From Candidatus Zhuqueibacterota bacterium (GTDB taxonomy: Bacteria > Zhuqueibacterota > Zhuqueibacteria > Thermofontimicrobiales > Thiofontviventaceae), in assembly GCA_016931935.1 (NCBI GenBank), contig JAFGDW010000375.1:1-44536 (forward strand): a stretch of 44,536 nt of DNA. The letters are read 5' to 3'. The notes below the pieces were generated by a model. That model saw only the letters and a program-made list of their open reading frames with translations, searched no databases and had not been told where the DNA came from. Of the stretch, positions 30,809 through 39,623 are shown in pieces. The position numbers were made by a program, and so were the translations under genes. Position 1 is the stretch's first letter. Every line of letters starts with the position of its first letter.

Positions 30809-32617
30809 ATGAAATATTTGCTTCTCATTGTATGTGTGCTTAATCTGGCTTTATATGTTCATGCTGTAAATGGATTTCCACAGAAGCAGAAAGCATCGCA
30901 AAAATATACAGTGCAAAAAATCCACATCGAAGGCAATGAGTCTCTTTCCGAGCATACCATTAAGCGAGTGATGCTGACCAAAGAACGCGGTTGGTTTTCA
31001 CATCCTGCTTTTTACAATAATTTATTTGATGATGATTTGCAGACGATTATACAACTCTATCAAAACAAAGGATATTTGGATGTATCGCTTGAAAGTAATG
31101 TTAAAATAGTGGAAGAAAAAAAGCACCGGGTTGAATTATGGATTTCAATTCAGGAAGGCCCAATAACATTTATCGATCGTGTGGAATTTAATGGGAATAG
31201 CGTGTTCACTAATGCTCAATTGGCAAAAATGGTGTCATATAAAGTGGGAGAACCGTTTAATGGAAGCATGCTGGAAAAGAACAACTATACAATTATTGCC
31301 AGCTATGCTCAAAAGGGGTATATCGATGCACTGGTCACCCCTGAATTGAATAACAACAAAGAGCAACATCTTATGTCTGTTATTATTACGATTCAGGAAG
31401 GTGTACAAGCATATATTCGCGGCATTCATATTTATGGATTGAACAAAATTCAACCCAAAGTGGTTGAACGAGAACTACTGCTAAAACCCAATATGGTATT
31501 CGATTATAGCAAACTGTTGGAAAGTCAGCACCAGTTATACCAAACAGGTTTGTTCAATCAGGTATCGATTCGCCCGGTGAAAGTTGATTCAACGAATCCC
31601 AAACTTCGGAACTTAATTGTCAATGTCAGTGAAAATAAAAATGGGGAATTTGGCATCGGTCTTGGTTTTGGCTCTTACGAACGGTTGCGCGGATCGTTAG
31701 AAGTAACACAAAACAGCTTTTTAGGAAAAAGCTTGCAAATTGGCGCTCGTATCAGGGTAAGTAAAAAAGACCAGAAACTGGAAATTTTATATACGAATCC
31801 CTGGCTGTTTAATACGCGAACGAAATTCGACCTTTCAGCATTTGCCGAGCACCAGATTGAGCCCAACTACGAACTCCAGGGCGGCGGTGGGCGATCCACT
31901 GCCGGCAAGCAATTGTCGCAATATGATAAGTTGACTATAAGTTATAAATATCAGGATTTGTTGTTTTCGAATGTAAAAGACACAACTGAAATTCGTGACC
32001 GTATTCGAGGCAACACCAGAAGTTTGCAGCTTAACTACGTTAGAGATACCAGAGACAATCAATTTAACAGCACAACGGGTGCATTTTTTGATGTTCGATG
32101 GGAATCTGCCGGCGGATTCCTTCGCGGTACTAACACATTTACGAAAGTTACGGGCGAGGGACGCCACTATATAAAACTTAATTTTTTTCCCACGGGTATA
32201 GCTGGTGCTCGTTACTACCTGGGATGGGCCGAAACGTTCGGTTCATCAAAAACATTGCCACTAAATGAACGGTTTTATGCCGGCGGGGATGGAACAATAC
32301 GAGGTTATGGGCGCCGTGAAGTCGGGCCAAAAGCCTATCCGGATGTCCCGATTGGCGGGAAATTAATATTTCTTATGAACCTGGAATTTCGTTACCCAAT
32401 ATACAAAAAATTTGGTGGTACAATATTTTGGGATATGGGGAATGTGTGGTGTTGTTATAAATATGTACGATTGCAAAGCTTAAGACACGGTTTGGGCTGT
32501 GGACTCCGTTACGCATCCCCGATCGGGATTGTACGCCTGGATGTTGGTCTTAAGGTAAACCGACGAACAAATGAAGGGGCCGGTGAAATACATTTTACGC
32601 TGGGCCAGATCTTTTAA
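30809..32617 (+). CDS. Omp85-family outer-membrane assembly protein (BamA/TamA-like)
   Basis: With the ATG at 30809 the protein has 602 residues and a clean signal peptide (KYLLLIVCVLNLALYVHA). An in-frame TTG at 30770 would spoil that signal. Three POTRA repeats follow (YTVQKIHIEGNESLSEHTI; ITFIDRVEFNGNSVFTN; AYIRGIHIYGLNKIQPKVV). From about 280 a 16-strand barrel begins, with the conserved FYAGGDGTIRGYGRREVGP loop that inserts into the barrel lumen and a final strand ending in Phe. It is shorter than BamA (usually five POTRA domains) and like TamA in POTRA number. The tamB gene directly upstream supports a TamA-TamB pair. Confidence 0.9.
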   Translation: MKYLLLIVCVLNLALYVHAVNGFPQKQKASQKYTVQKIHIEGNESLSEHTIKRVMLTKERGWFSHPAFYNNLFDDDLQTIIQLYQNKGYLDVSLESNVKIVEEKKHRVELWISIQEGPITFIDRVEFNGNSVFTNAQLAKMVSYKVGEPFNGSMLEKNNYTIIASYAQKGYIDALVTPELNNNKEQHLMSVIITIQEGVQAYIRGIHIYGLNKIQPKVVERELLLKPNMVFDYSKLLESQHQLYQTGLFNQVSIRPVKVDSTNPKLRNLIVNVSENKNGEFGIGLGFGSYERLRGSLEVTQNSFLGKSLQIGARIRVSKKDQKLEILYTNPWLFNTRTKFDLSAFAEHQIEPNYELQGGGGRSTAGKQLSQYDKLTISYKYQDLLFSNVKDTTEIRDRIRGNTRSLQLNYVRDTRDNQFNSTTGAFFDVRWESAGGFLRGTNTFTKVTGEGRHYIKLNFFPTGIAGARYYLGWAETFGSSKTLPLNERFYAGGDGTIRGYGRREVGPKAYPDVPIGGKLIFLMNLEFRYPIYKKFGGTIFWDMGNVWCCYKYVRLQSLRHGLGCGLRYASPIGIVRLDVGLKVNRRTNEGAGEIHFTLGQIF

Positions 32618-32636
32618 CTGAGAAAGCAACAGTAAA

Positions 32637-34709
32637 ATGGACTTTTCAAAAACAGTTAGCAATTTTCTTAAAAAGCAACAACGTGCCTTTCTTGAATATA
32701 CGCAGGTTAGTCAATCAACGTATATTTTTATCCTTGCTGGTATTGTCGGGGTGCTTGGTGGTTTTGGGGCAATCGGTTTGAATTATTTGGCCGACTGGAT
32801 TCGTGAATTGTTTTTGTTTGGTGATGGCAGCATCCTGGAACAGTTGCAGCAAACACCCAATCTCTGGAAAATATTTATCCCGGTCGTCGGTGCCATTTTT
32901 GTTGGCCCTCTTATTCACTTCTTTGCTCGCGAAGCAAAAGGTCATGGTGTACCCGAAGTGATGGTTGCAATTGCATTGAAAAATGGCGTTATTCGCCCGA
33001 TGGTGGTTTTAGTTAAATATATCGCTTCGGCAATTACTATTGGAACCGGCGGCTCAGTCGGGCGTGAAGGACCGATTGTTCAGATTGGTGCCGCATTGGG
33101 ATCTACCATCGGTCAATGGTTAAAAATATCGAACGACAGGATAAAATTATTGGTCGGGTGCGGCGCTGCTGCAGGGATTGCCGCCACGTTTAACGCTCCG
33201 ATCGCTGGCGCTTTTTTCTCGCTTGAAGTGATTTTAGGAAATTTTGCCCTCCCCAATTTCGGCCCAATCATTATCTCCTCAGTGTTGGCAACTGTCGTCT
33301 CTAGGACATTTCTGGGAAATTATGCTGCGTTTATTGTCCCGGAATATGAGCTCGTCAGCGTTTGGGAAATGCCGTTGTATGTAGTTTTAGGAATTATTTG
33401 CGCTTTTGTTGCCATTTCATTTATCGTGGTACTCTACAAATGCGAAGATTTTTTTGATGATTTGAAAGTTCCGGAATGGTCAAAAAATGCGTTGGGCAGT
33501 ATTTTAATTGGTGTTATGTTTATTTTTATTCCACAAATTTATGGTGGTGGTTATGAAACGATCACCGCGGCAATAGAGAGTAAAATAGTCTGGTACGTTT
33601 TAATCATACTAATTTTTGCCAAACTTTTAGCAGCAAGTCTGACATTAGGTTCAGGTGGCTCCGGAGGGATATTCGCACCGTCGCTGTTTCTTGGGGCCGT
33701 CGCTGGCGGAGCGTTCGGGGAGCTTGTTCATCAAATCTTTCCGGCGTACACGGCAAGCAGTGGCGCCTATGCATTAGTCGGAATGGGGGCTGTTGTTGCC
33801 GGAACCATTCATGCGCCGATTAGTTCTATTCTGATATTATTTGAACTAACCAACGATTACAAAATTATCTTGGCGATGATGCTCGCAAGCACGATCAGTG
33901 TCTCAATATCGCGTCGTTTCCATGAAGATTCGATTTACACGTTAAAATTACGCCGGCGTGGCATTTCCCTGAATCAGGGGCGCGAGGAATTGATCATGCA
34001 ATCATTTTCGGTCGGTGATGTTATCCGTCCAAACGCGCCTATTATGGATGAAAGTTCTTCCTTCAATGAGATTATTACGCGATTCATGACGCTTAATGAA
34101 CCATATTACTATGTTATTGACAAAAAGCATACATATTTGGGTATTCTTTCAACGCATGAAATAAAAAGTGTGTTGGATGATAAAGAGTTACAGCACATCG
34201 TAATTGCCAGAGATCTGATTGAAACACATATTAAGCCGGTGCCGCTTGATTATACGTTAGCGGAATGTATGGCTGTGTTTGCCCGGGTTGAGCAAGATCA
34301 TTTGCCGGTTGTTGAAGCAAACGGATCGAGCAAACTGATCGGAACAATATCGCGTCGAGATATTATTGATCTGTACGATCGTGAAGTGCTTCGTAAGGAT
34401 GTGCTTGGTTTGAAGGTTGTTCAAGAAAGCGGCGCTGAAAAGAAGCGAAGTCATCTAGCATTGTCCAAAGATTACACGGTTGATTATGTGCCCGTGTCCA
34501 GAGAATTTAACGGGAAAACAATTAGCGAACTTGATATTCGCGCCAAGTTTCATGTAACTGTCATTGCCATCAAGAAAAATAATGGGGGGATGACACGGAT
34601 GAACGAAATACCGTCGCCCAACAGTAAGCTGGACGAGCATGATATTTTGGTTGTAGTTGGCAAAATACCTGATGTTGAAAAATTTAAACGCGCTGAATTT
34701 GAAAGTTAG
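32637..34709 (+). CDS. ClC-family chloride channel/transporter with CBS pair and C-terminal RCK_C domain
   Basis: A 690-residue inner-membrane protein. Residues about 30-440 form the ClC pore: KGHGVPEV (101-108), the gate glutamate Glu144 in GREGP, TFNAPIAGAFFSLEV and GSGGSGGIFAPS. At the position of the proton-pathway glutamate of E. coli ClC there is Val198 (SLEVIL), as in ClC channels. Residues about 455-580 are two CBS domains (VGDVIRPNAPI and DHLPVVEANGSSKLIGTIS), which usually bind adenine nucleotides. Residues about 612-683 are an RCK_C/TrkA_C domain (NGKTISELDIR, PSPNSKLDEHDILVVVG), the module that binds small ligands in K+ transport regulators. The next genes are ktrB and ktrA, nine and then 94 bases on, so chloride and potassium flow are probably coordinated. 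Confidence 0.92.
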   Translation: MDFSKTVSNFLKKQQRAFLEYTQVSQSTYIFILAGIVGVLGGFGAIGLNYLADWIRELFLFGDGSILEQLQQTPNLWKIFIPVVGAIFVGPLIHFFAREAKGHGVPEVMVAIALKNGVIRPMVVLVKYIASAITIGTGGSVGREGPIVQIGAALGSTIGQWLKISNDRIKLLVGCGAAAGIAATFNAPIAGAFFSLEVILGNFALPNFGPIIISSVLATVVSRTFLGNYAAFIVPEYELVSVWEMPLYVVLGIICAFVAISFIVVLYKCEDFFDDLKVPEWSKNALGSILIGVMFIFIPQIYGGGYETITAAIESKIVWYVLIILIFAKLLAASLTLGSGGSGGIFAPSLFLGAVAGGAFGELVHQIFPAYTASSGAYALVGMGAVVAGTIHAPISSILILFELTNDYKIILAMMLASTISVSISRRFHEDSIYTLKLRRRGISLNQGREELIMQSFSVGDVIRPNAPIMDESSSFNEIITRFMTLNEPYYYVIDKKHTYLGILSTHEIKSVLDDKELQHIVIARDLIETHIKPVPLDYTLAECMAVFARVEQDHLPVVEANGSSKLIGTISRRDIIDLYDREVLRKDVLGLKVVQESGAEKKRSHLALSKDYTVDYVPVSREFNGKTISELDIRAKFHVTVIAIKKNNGGMTRMNEIPSPNSKLDEHDILVVVGKIPDVEKFKRAEFES

Positions 34710-34718
34710 TAGGAAGTT

Positions 34719-36092
34719 ATGTTACAGAAAAATCCGGATCGTCGTCGAGTTCTGAAACCCACGCATATCCTGATCCTGAGCTTTATGGTTCTAATTTTTA
34801 TCGGAACGATCTTGTTGATGCTGCCTCAGGCAACCATCGGCGCCCGATTATCTATTGTGGACGCATTTTTCACGGCCACATCGGCATCCTGTGTTACAGG
34901 TCTTGTGGTCGTTGATACGGGAACGACATTTACATTATTCGGACAAATCGTTATTCTCGCATTAATACAAATTGGCGGATTGGGAATAATGACGTTGTCC
35001 ACATTTTTTATGTTTTTACTCATAGGGCAATTTTCGTTATTCGATCAGGATATTATTCAGGAAACATTAACACAGAAGCCGATAAAAAATTTAGCGAATT
35101 TCTTGCGCATCATTTTTCTTTTTACTATATTGGTTGAGTTGATTGGCGCATTCGTATTAAGCCTTCGATTTATAATGACGATGCCATTCCATAAAGCTAT
35201 TTATTATGGAGTGTTTCATTCTGTTTCAGCCTATTGCAACGCCGGATTTGCATTATTTCCGGATAGCTTCATTACGTACAAAAGTGATATATTGATAAAT
35301 TTCACACTAATGGCGTTAATAATTATCGGAGGTCTGGGATTTATCGTTGTGCTCGATTTGAATCAATATTTTCGTTATCGGCGGCATGGTATGCAACCGG
35401 GATTATCAGTATACACGAAAATTGTGTTGAGCATGACCGGAACGCTAATCATATTTGGAAGCCTTGGTTTTTATATATTTGAAATTAGAAATGGTATTGA
35501 AAATTTTCCGGTTGGAACCCGATTGGTTGTTTCAATGTTTCAATCGGTTACAACACGTACTGCAGGATTCAACAGTATCGATTTCGCTGGTTTATCGAAT
35601 GCAACCATCTTCCTGTTTGTCATTTTAATGTTCATCGGTGCATCGTCGGGATCATGTGGCGGTGGAATTAAAACCAGTACATTTGGAATTTTAATTGCGT
35701 TTTTAGTTGCCAAATTTAAAAATCAAACAGATGTCAATTTTTTTAAACGCCGAATTTCTAATGATATTATCGCTCGAACCGTATCAATTACTTTCTTTTC
35801 GATTGTTGTTATCAGCATTTTCACATTAGTTTTACTCATGAGTGAGGTCGGTGAAATTTCTCATCAGCAAAGCCGAAGTATGTTTCTGGAAATATTATTT
35901 GAGGTAGTTTCTGCATTTGGCACTGTGGGATTGTCAACCGGGATTACCGCCACATTATCATTCATTGGTAAAATACTTGTAAGCATGCTTATGTTTATCG
36001 GACGCCTTGGTCCGCTGACATTAGCGCTGGCGATTGGGGGACGGGAGCAATTACCATACAGATATCCAAAGGAAAATTTATTAGTTGGTTAA
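34719..36092 (+). CDS. ktrB: Potassium uptake channel subunit (TrkH/KtrB family)
   Basis: A 457-residue membrane protein with four pore repeats. The four filter segments are readable: TATSASCVTGLVV, SVSAYCNAGFALF, QSVTTRTAGFNSI and EVVSAFGTVGLSTG, each with the conserved glycine that lines the K+ filter. The second and third spans include GASSGSCGGGIKTSTFG, the flexible intramembrane gate loop of KtrB/TrkH. The length and N-terminus resemble Ktr (about 450 residues). It is nine bases after the ClC gene and followed by the RCK regulator KtrA. Confidence 0.92.
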   Translation: MLQKNPDRRRVLKPTHILILSFMVLIFIGTILLMLPQATIGARLSIVDAFFTATSASCVTGLVVVDTGTTFTLFGQIVILALIQIGGLGIMTLSTFFMFLLIGQFSLFDQDIIQETLTQKPIKNLANFLRIIFLFTILVELIGAFVLSLRFIMTMPFHKAIYYGVFHSVSAYCNAGFALFPDSFITYKSDILINFTLMALIIIGGLGFIVVLDLNQYFRYRRHGMQPGLSVYTKIVLSMTGTLIIFGSLGFYIFEIRNGIENFPVGTRLVVSMFQSVTTRTAGFNSIDFAGLSNATIFLFVILMFIGASSGSCGGGIKTSTFGILIAFLVAKFKNQTDVNFFKRRISNDIIARTVSITFFSIVVISIFTLVLLMSEVGEISHQQSRSMFLEILFEVVSAFGTVGLSTGITATLSFIGKILVSMLMFIGRLGPLTLALAIGGREQLPYRYPKENLLVG

Positions 36093-36186
36093 CAGAATTA
36101 GTTCACTGAGTACAGCGTTTCACACTCAGGAAGTGTAAAAGCACGAAGTTTTATTTAAATTTTTTTTCATCGGAGTAAGTAATTAT

Positions 36187-36846
36187 ATGCGCAAATTCGC
36201 TATTATCGGAATGAGCAGTTTTGGGTTTTATCTTTCAAAATTTTTATCCGAACGAAATCATAAAGTTATGGCTATTGATAATGACGAAGCAATGGTTGAG
36301 CAGATTAAAATGTTTGTGGACAAAGCCGTCATTGCTGATGCTACAAAAAAAGAAACACTCGAAAATTTAAACATCAGCGATTTCGATGTGGTGGTGGTAA
36401 GTTTAGGGGGTAAAATTGATGCCAGTATTCTGGTTACATTATATCTGAAAGAGTTACACGTCAAAGAAATTATTGCAAAGGCAGTCACCGAAGACCATGG
36501 GCGTATTCTTGACCGGATTGGTGCAACCTCAGTTATTTTTCCGGAAAAAGATATGGCCTATCGAGTTGCCCGCAGTATTTCCAACGAAAATGTGCTCGAT
36601 GTAATACCACTTAGCAAAGATATTAGTGTGCTTGAGTTTGGACCACCGCCGCGATTTCTCGGTAAAACGTTAACCGAATTGAACGTACGGCAAAAATATA
36701 ATATTCAAATCGTATTAATAAAAGAAGTCATTCCGGATAATGAAATGATAATACCTACACCGGATCATATCATTAAAGAAAGTGATATTCTTATGGGAGT
36801 TGGTAAAAATTCGGATTTCCAAAAATTGCTAAATGAGAAAATATAA
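36187..36846 (+). CDS. ktrA: RCK regulatory subunit of the Ktr potassium transporter
   Basis: A 219-residue cytoplasmic protein of KtrA size. Residues about 1-135 are a Rossmann RCK_N domain: FAIIGMSSFGFYLSKFL, with Asp36 in MAIDND as the ribose-binding acid and ADATKKETLENLNI. Residues about 140-215 are RCK_C (LGKTLTELNVRQKYNIQIV, ESDILMGVGK). KtrA rings open KtrB on ATP binding and often bind c-di-AMP through RCK_C. The nucleotide loop reads G-M-S-S-F-G, lacking the middle glycine of the standard GxGxxG. GGAG lies 11 bases before the ATG. The lon gene follows at 15 bases. Confidence 0.92.
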   Translation: MRKFAIIGMSSFGFYLSKFLSERNHKVMAIDNDEAMVEQIKMFVDKAVIADATKKETLENLNISDFDVVVVSLGGKIDASILVTLYLKELHVKEIIAKAVTEDHGRILDRIGATSVIFPEKDMAYRVARSISNENVLDVIPLSKDISVLEFGPPPRFLGKTLTELNVRQKYNIQIVLIKEVIPDNEMIIPTPDHIIKESDILMGVGKNSDFQKLLNEKI

Positions 36847-36861
36847 CAAGGAGTTGAACTC

Positions 36862-39240
36862 ATGCTGAATGGCGATATTGCCAGAATGAATGGTTATGAT
36901 GATTTTGATGAGTTGATTATTCCCAAAGAATTATCGATTCTTCCTTTACGAGATGCTGTAATTTATCCATCGATGGTGTCACCGCTCATCATCGCCCGGC
37001 CGAGATCCATCGAATTGATTGAAGATGTGATGGAAGGATCACGAATTGTTGGACTGATTGCACAGAAATCAGGTGATATAGAAGACCCACAGACTTCAGA
37101 TATTTATCGATATGGTGTTGCAGCAAATGTTCTTAAAATGCTTAAATTTCCTGATGGAAGTTTGCGTGTATTGATTCAGGGATTAATGCGATTTAAAGTG
37201 TTGCGGTTTTCCCAGAAAGAACCGTACTTCCGGGCGCGGATTAAACTCCTGCAGGATATTGAAGAAGAAACAGTCGAGGTGAAAGCATTAGCAAGTAACA
37301 TCACAAATCAATTTCAACGAATCATTGCATTGGTTCCCAATTTACCGGATGAATTGCAAATTGCAGTAATGAATATGAAATTCCCGGGCAAACTTGCTGA
37401 TTTGCTCGCATCAAATTTAAATCTTTCATTACCGGAAAAACAGGAAATTCTTGAATCTTTGAACGTAAAACGTCGCCTGGAAAACCTGACCGTTCTCATC
37501 AGCCGGGAACTGGAAGTGCTGGAAATGGGCACAAAAATTCAGAATAAAGTGCAATTGGAGCTTGGCAAAAATCAACGGGAATTTTTCCTGCGAGAACAGC
37601 TACGAGCTATCCATAATGAATTGGGAGAAGGCGACGACCGGCTTACTGAATTGAATGAGTTGCACGACAAAATCGCGAAGGCTAAAATGTCGACACGCGC
37701 TGAAGAAGAAGCCTATCGTGAATTGGATCGGTTGTCTAAGATGCCTCCGGGGGCGGCTGAATATACCGTATCACGTACCTACATTGACTGGTTAATCAGT
37801 CTGCCATGGTCGATTTCCACAGAAGACAATTTGGATATTGCGCAGGCGGAAAAAATTCTCAATGATGATCATTATAACTTAATTAAGGTAAAAGAACGAA
37901 TATTGGAATATCTAGCTGTTCGGAAACTTAAACACGATATGAAAGGCCCGATACTCTGTTTCGTTGGCCCTCCGGGTGTTGGGAAAACATCTCTCGGGCG
38001 CTCGATTGCCAGGTCGTTAGGACGAAAATTTATCCGCAATTCGTTAGGCGGCGTTCACGATGAAGCGGAAATCCGTGGACATCGCCGAACGTACATCGGA
38101 TCGCTACCCGGCCGAATTGTGCAAGGGATTAAGAATGCCGGTTCGAATAATCCGGTATTCATGCTTGATGAGGTTGATAAAATCGGACAGGATTTTCGAG
38201 GCGACCCGGCGTCGGCATTGCTTGAGGTGTTGGACCCCGAACAAAACTATGAGTTTTCCGATCATTATTTGGATGTACCGTTTGATTTATCCAAAGTGCT
38301 TTTTATAACTACCGCGAATTACACGGATCCGATTCCGCCGGCCCTGCTTGACCGAATGGAAATTTTGGAATTGCCAGGGTACACAGAAGAGGAGAAGATA
38401 TCCATCGCCATGAAATATCTCATTCCCAAACAAAGGAAAGAGCACGGATTAACGGCGCAGTTAATCTCATTCCAGAAAACCGCGTTAAAAACAATCATTG
38501 CTGAATATACGCATGAGGCCGGGCTTCGAAATTTAGAGCGCGAGATAGCCTCGGTCTGCAGGAAAGTTGCTAAAGAAGTTGCTAAAGGGAATAAGGAAAA
38601 AATACTTATCACGCCTGAAAAAATTAATGAATATTTGGGCCCGCCAAAATATTTTTCAGAGTTGGCGGAACGAACAGATATCCCCGGTGTAGCAATCGGG
38701 CTGGCGTGGACTCCTGCCGGTGGTGATATTTTATTTATCGAAAGCAGCGCGATGCCTGGCAGCAAAGGACTTTCCCTGACGGGACAATTAGGGGATGTCA
38801 TGAAAGAATCGGCTCAAGCAGCGTTGTCACTCGTCCGGGCAAAAGCTGATGAGTTAAAAATTCCCCGTACATATTTTGACAGGCATGATATTCATCTCCA
38901 TGTTCCATCGGGAGGCATTCCCAAGGATGGCCCATCGGCCGGAATTACGATGGTCACATCGCTGGTGTCGCTGATTACCAAACGACCGGTTAAGAATAAC
39001 ATCGCCATGACCGGAGAAATTACCTTGCGCGGAAAAGTATTACCGATTGGTGGAGTGAAAGAAAAAATTCTTGCTGCACGGCGCGCTGGTATTAAAGAAG
39101 TGATTTTGCCTAAACGTAATGAAAACGATTTGGTGGAAGTCGCTGAAATTGTGAAAAAGGCGCTCACATTTCATTATGTGGAAGAAATTGATGAAGTGTT
39201 GGAACTGGCGCTGAAAAAACGCGCGCGACGGAAAAAATAA
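36862..39240 (+). CDS. lon: ATP-dependent protease La (Lon)
   Basis: A 792-residue cytoplasmic AAA+ protease that degrades damaged and regulatory proteins. The N-terminal substrate domain begins LSILPLRDAVIYPSMVSPL. Walker A is GPPGVGKT (369-376), Walker B is VFMLDEVDKIG, and the arginine finger lies near PPALLDRMEI. The serine protease domain has the catalytic dyad Ser692 (PKDGPSAG) and Lys735 (GGVKEK), the same 43-residue spacing as E. coli Lon. AAGGAG sits nine bases ahead of the ATG. It is the last gene of the tamB to lon run and is closed by a strong terminator. Confidence 0.97.
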   Translation: MLNGDIARMNGYDDFDELIIPKELSILPLRDAVIYPSMVSPLIIARPRSIELIEDVMEGSRIVGLIAQKSGDIEDPQTSDIYRYGVAANVLKMLKFPDGSLRVLIQGLMRFKVLRFSQKEPYFRARIKLLQDIEEETVEVKALASNITNQFQRIIALVPNLPDELQIAVMNMKFPGKLADLLASNLNLSLPEKQEILESLNVKRRLENLTVLISRELEVLEMGTKIQNKVQLELGKNQREFFLREQLRAIHNELGEGDDRLTELNELHDKIAKAKMSTRAEEEAYRELDRLSKMPPGAAEYTVSRTYIDWLISLPWSISTEDNLDIAQAEKILNDDHYNLIKVKERILEYLAVRKLKHDMKGPILCFVGPPGVGKTSLGRSIARSLGRKFIRNSLGGVHDEAEIRGHRRTYIGSLPGRIVQGIKNAGSNNPVFMLDEVDKIGQDFRGDPASALLEVLDPEQNYEFSDHYLDVPFDLSKVLFITTANYTDPIPPALLDRMEILELPGYTEEEKISIAMKYLIPKQRKEHGLTAQLISFQKTALKTIIAEYTHEAGLRNLEREIASVCRKVAKEVAKGNKEKILITPEKINEYLGPPKYFSELAERTDIPGVAIGLAWTPAGGDILFIESSAMPGSKGLSLTGQLGDVMKESAQAALSLVRAKADELKIPRTYFDRHDIHLHVPSGGIPKDGPSAGITMVTSLVSLITKRPVKNNIAMTGEITLRGKVLPIGGVKEKILAARRAGIKEVILPKRNENDLVEVAEIVKKALTFHYVEEIDEVLELALKKRARRKK

Positions 39241-39249
39241 TCGAAATTT

Positions 39250-39284
39250 AAATCCCACTGAGCACAAGCCAGTGGGATTTTTTA
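39250..39284 (+). terminator. Intrinsic terminator after lon
   Basis: AAATCCCACTG (39250-39260) pairs perfectly with CAGTGGGATTT (39270-39280) around a nine-base loop, followed by a T run. It ends the tamB-lon transcript. Confidence 0.9.
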
Positions 39285-39368
39285 TAGTAGGAAGATTAGG
39301 TCTACTTTGTCTGATTATAATTTTTAATGATTATGTATATAACTCAGATACTATGTTCAGAACTGAGG

Positions 39369-39550
39369 CCTGAGCTTGTCGAAGGCAACATAACCATCAA
39401 ATGTTGAAAAGATACTTTTTTTAGTATCCTTTCAAAAAATTAGGGGAAACTTAACATTGTTGTTCATGCTTCGACTCCGCTTAGCATGAAGCTACGCTGG
39501 CACTTCACACTGAACCCTTCATCAAGCTCAGGATAAACTCCGTCGAAGTG
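39369..39550. repeat. Mosaic of palindromic repeats (CCTTCGACAAGCTCAGG type)
   Basis: This gap of about 380 bases has no gene. CCTGAGCTTGTCGAAGG (39369-39385) and CCTTCATCAAGCTCAGG (39516-39532) form an inverted pair matching at 15 of 17 bases. Inside lie two more hairpins: GATACT/AGTATC around TTTTTT (39411-39428) and TCATGCT/AGCATGA (39464-39470 and 39483-39489), plus CACTTC/GAAGTG (39501-39506 and 39545-39550). The CTTCGACAAGCTCAGG core is a familiar dispersed intergenic element in many bacteria. It is probably a degenerate copy of a mobile or REP-like repeat. Confidence 0.6.
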
Positions 39551-39623
39551 TGATAACTCGTTAAATTTCAACTAATCGTTGTTTTAACTGGTCGTTCATA
39601 TATGCAATTATGAATACAGGTAC

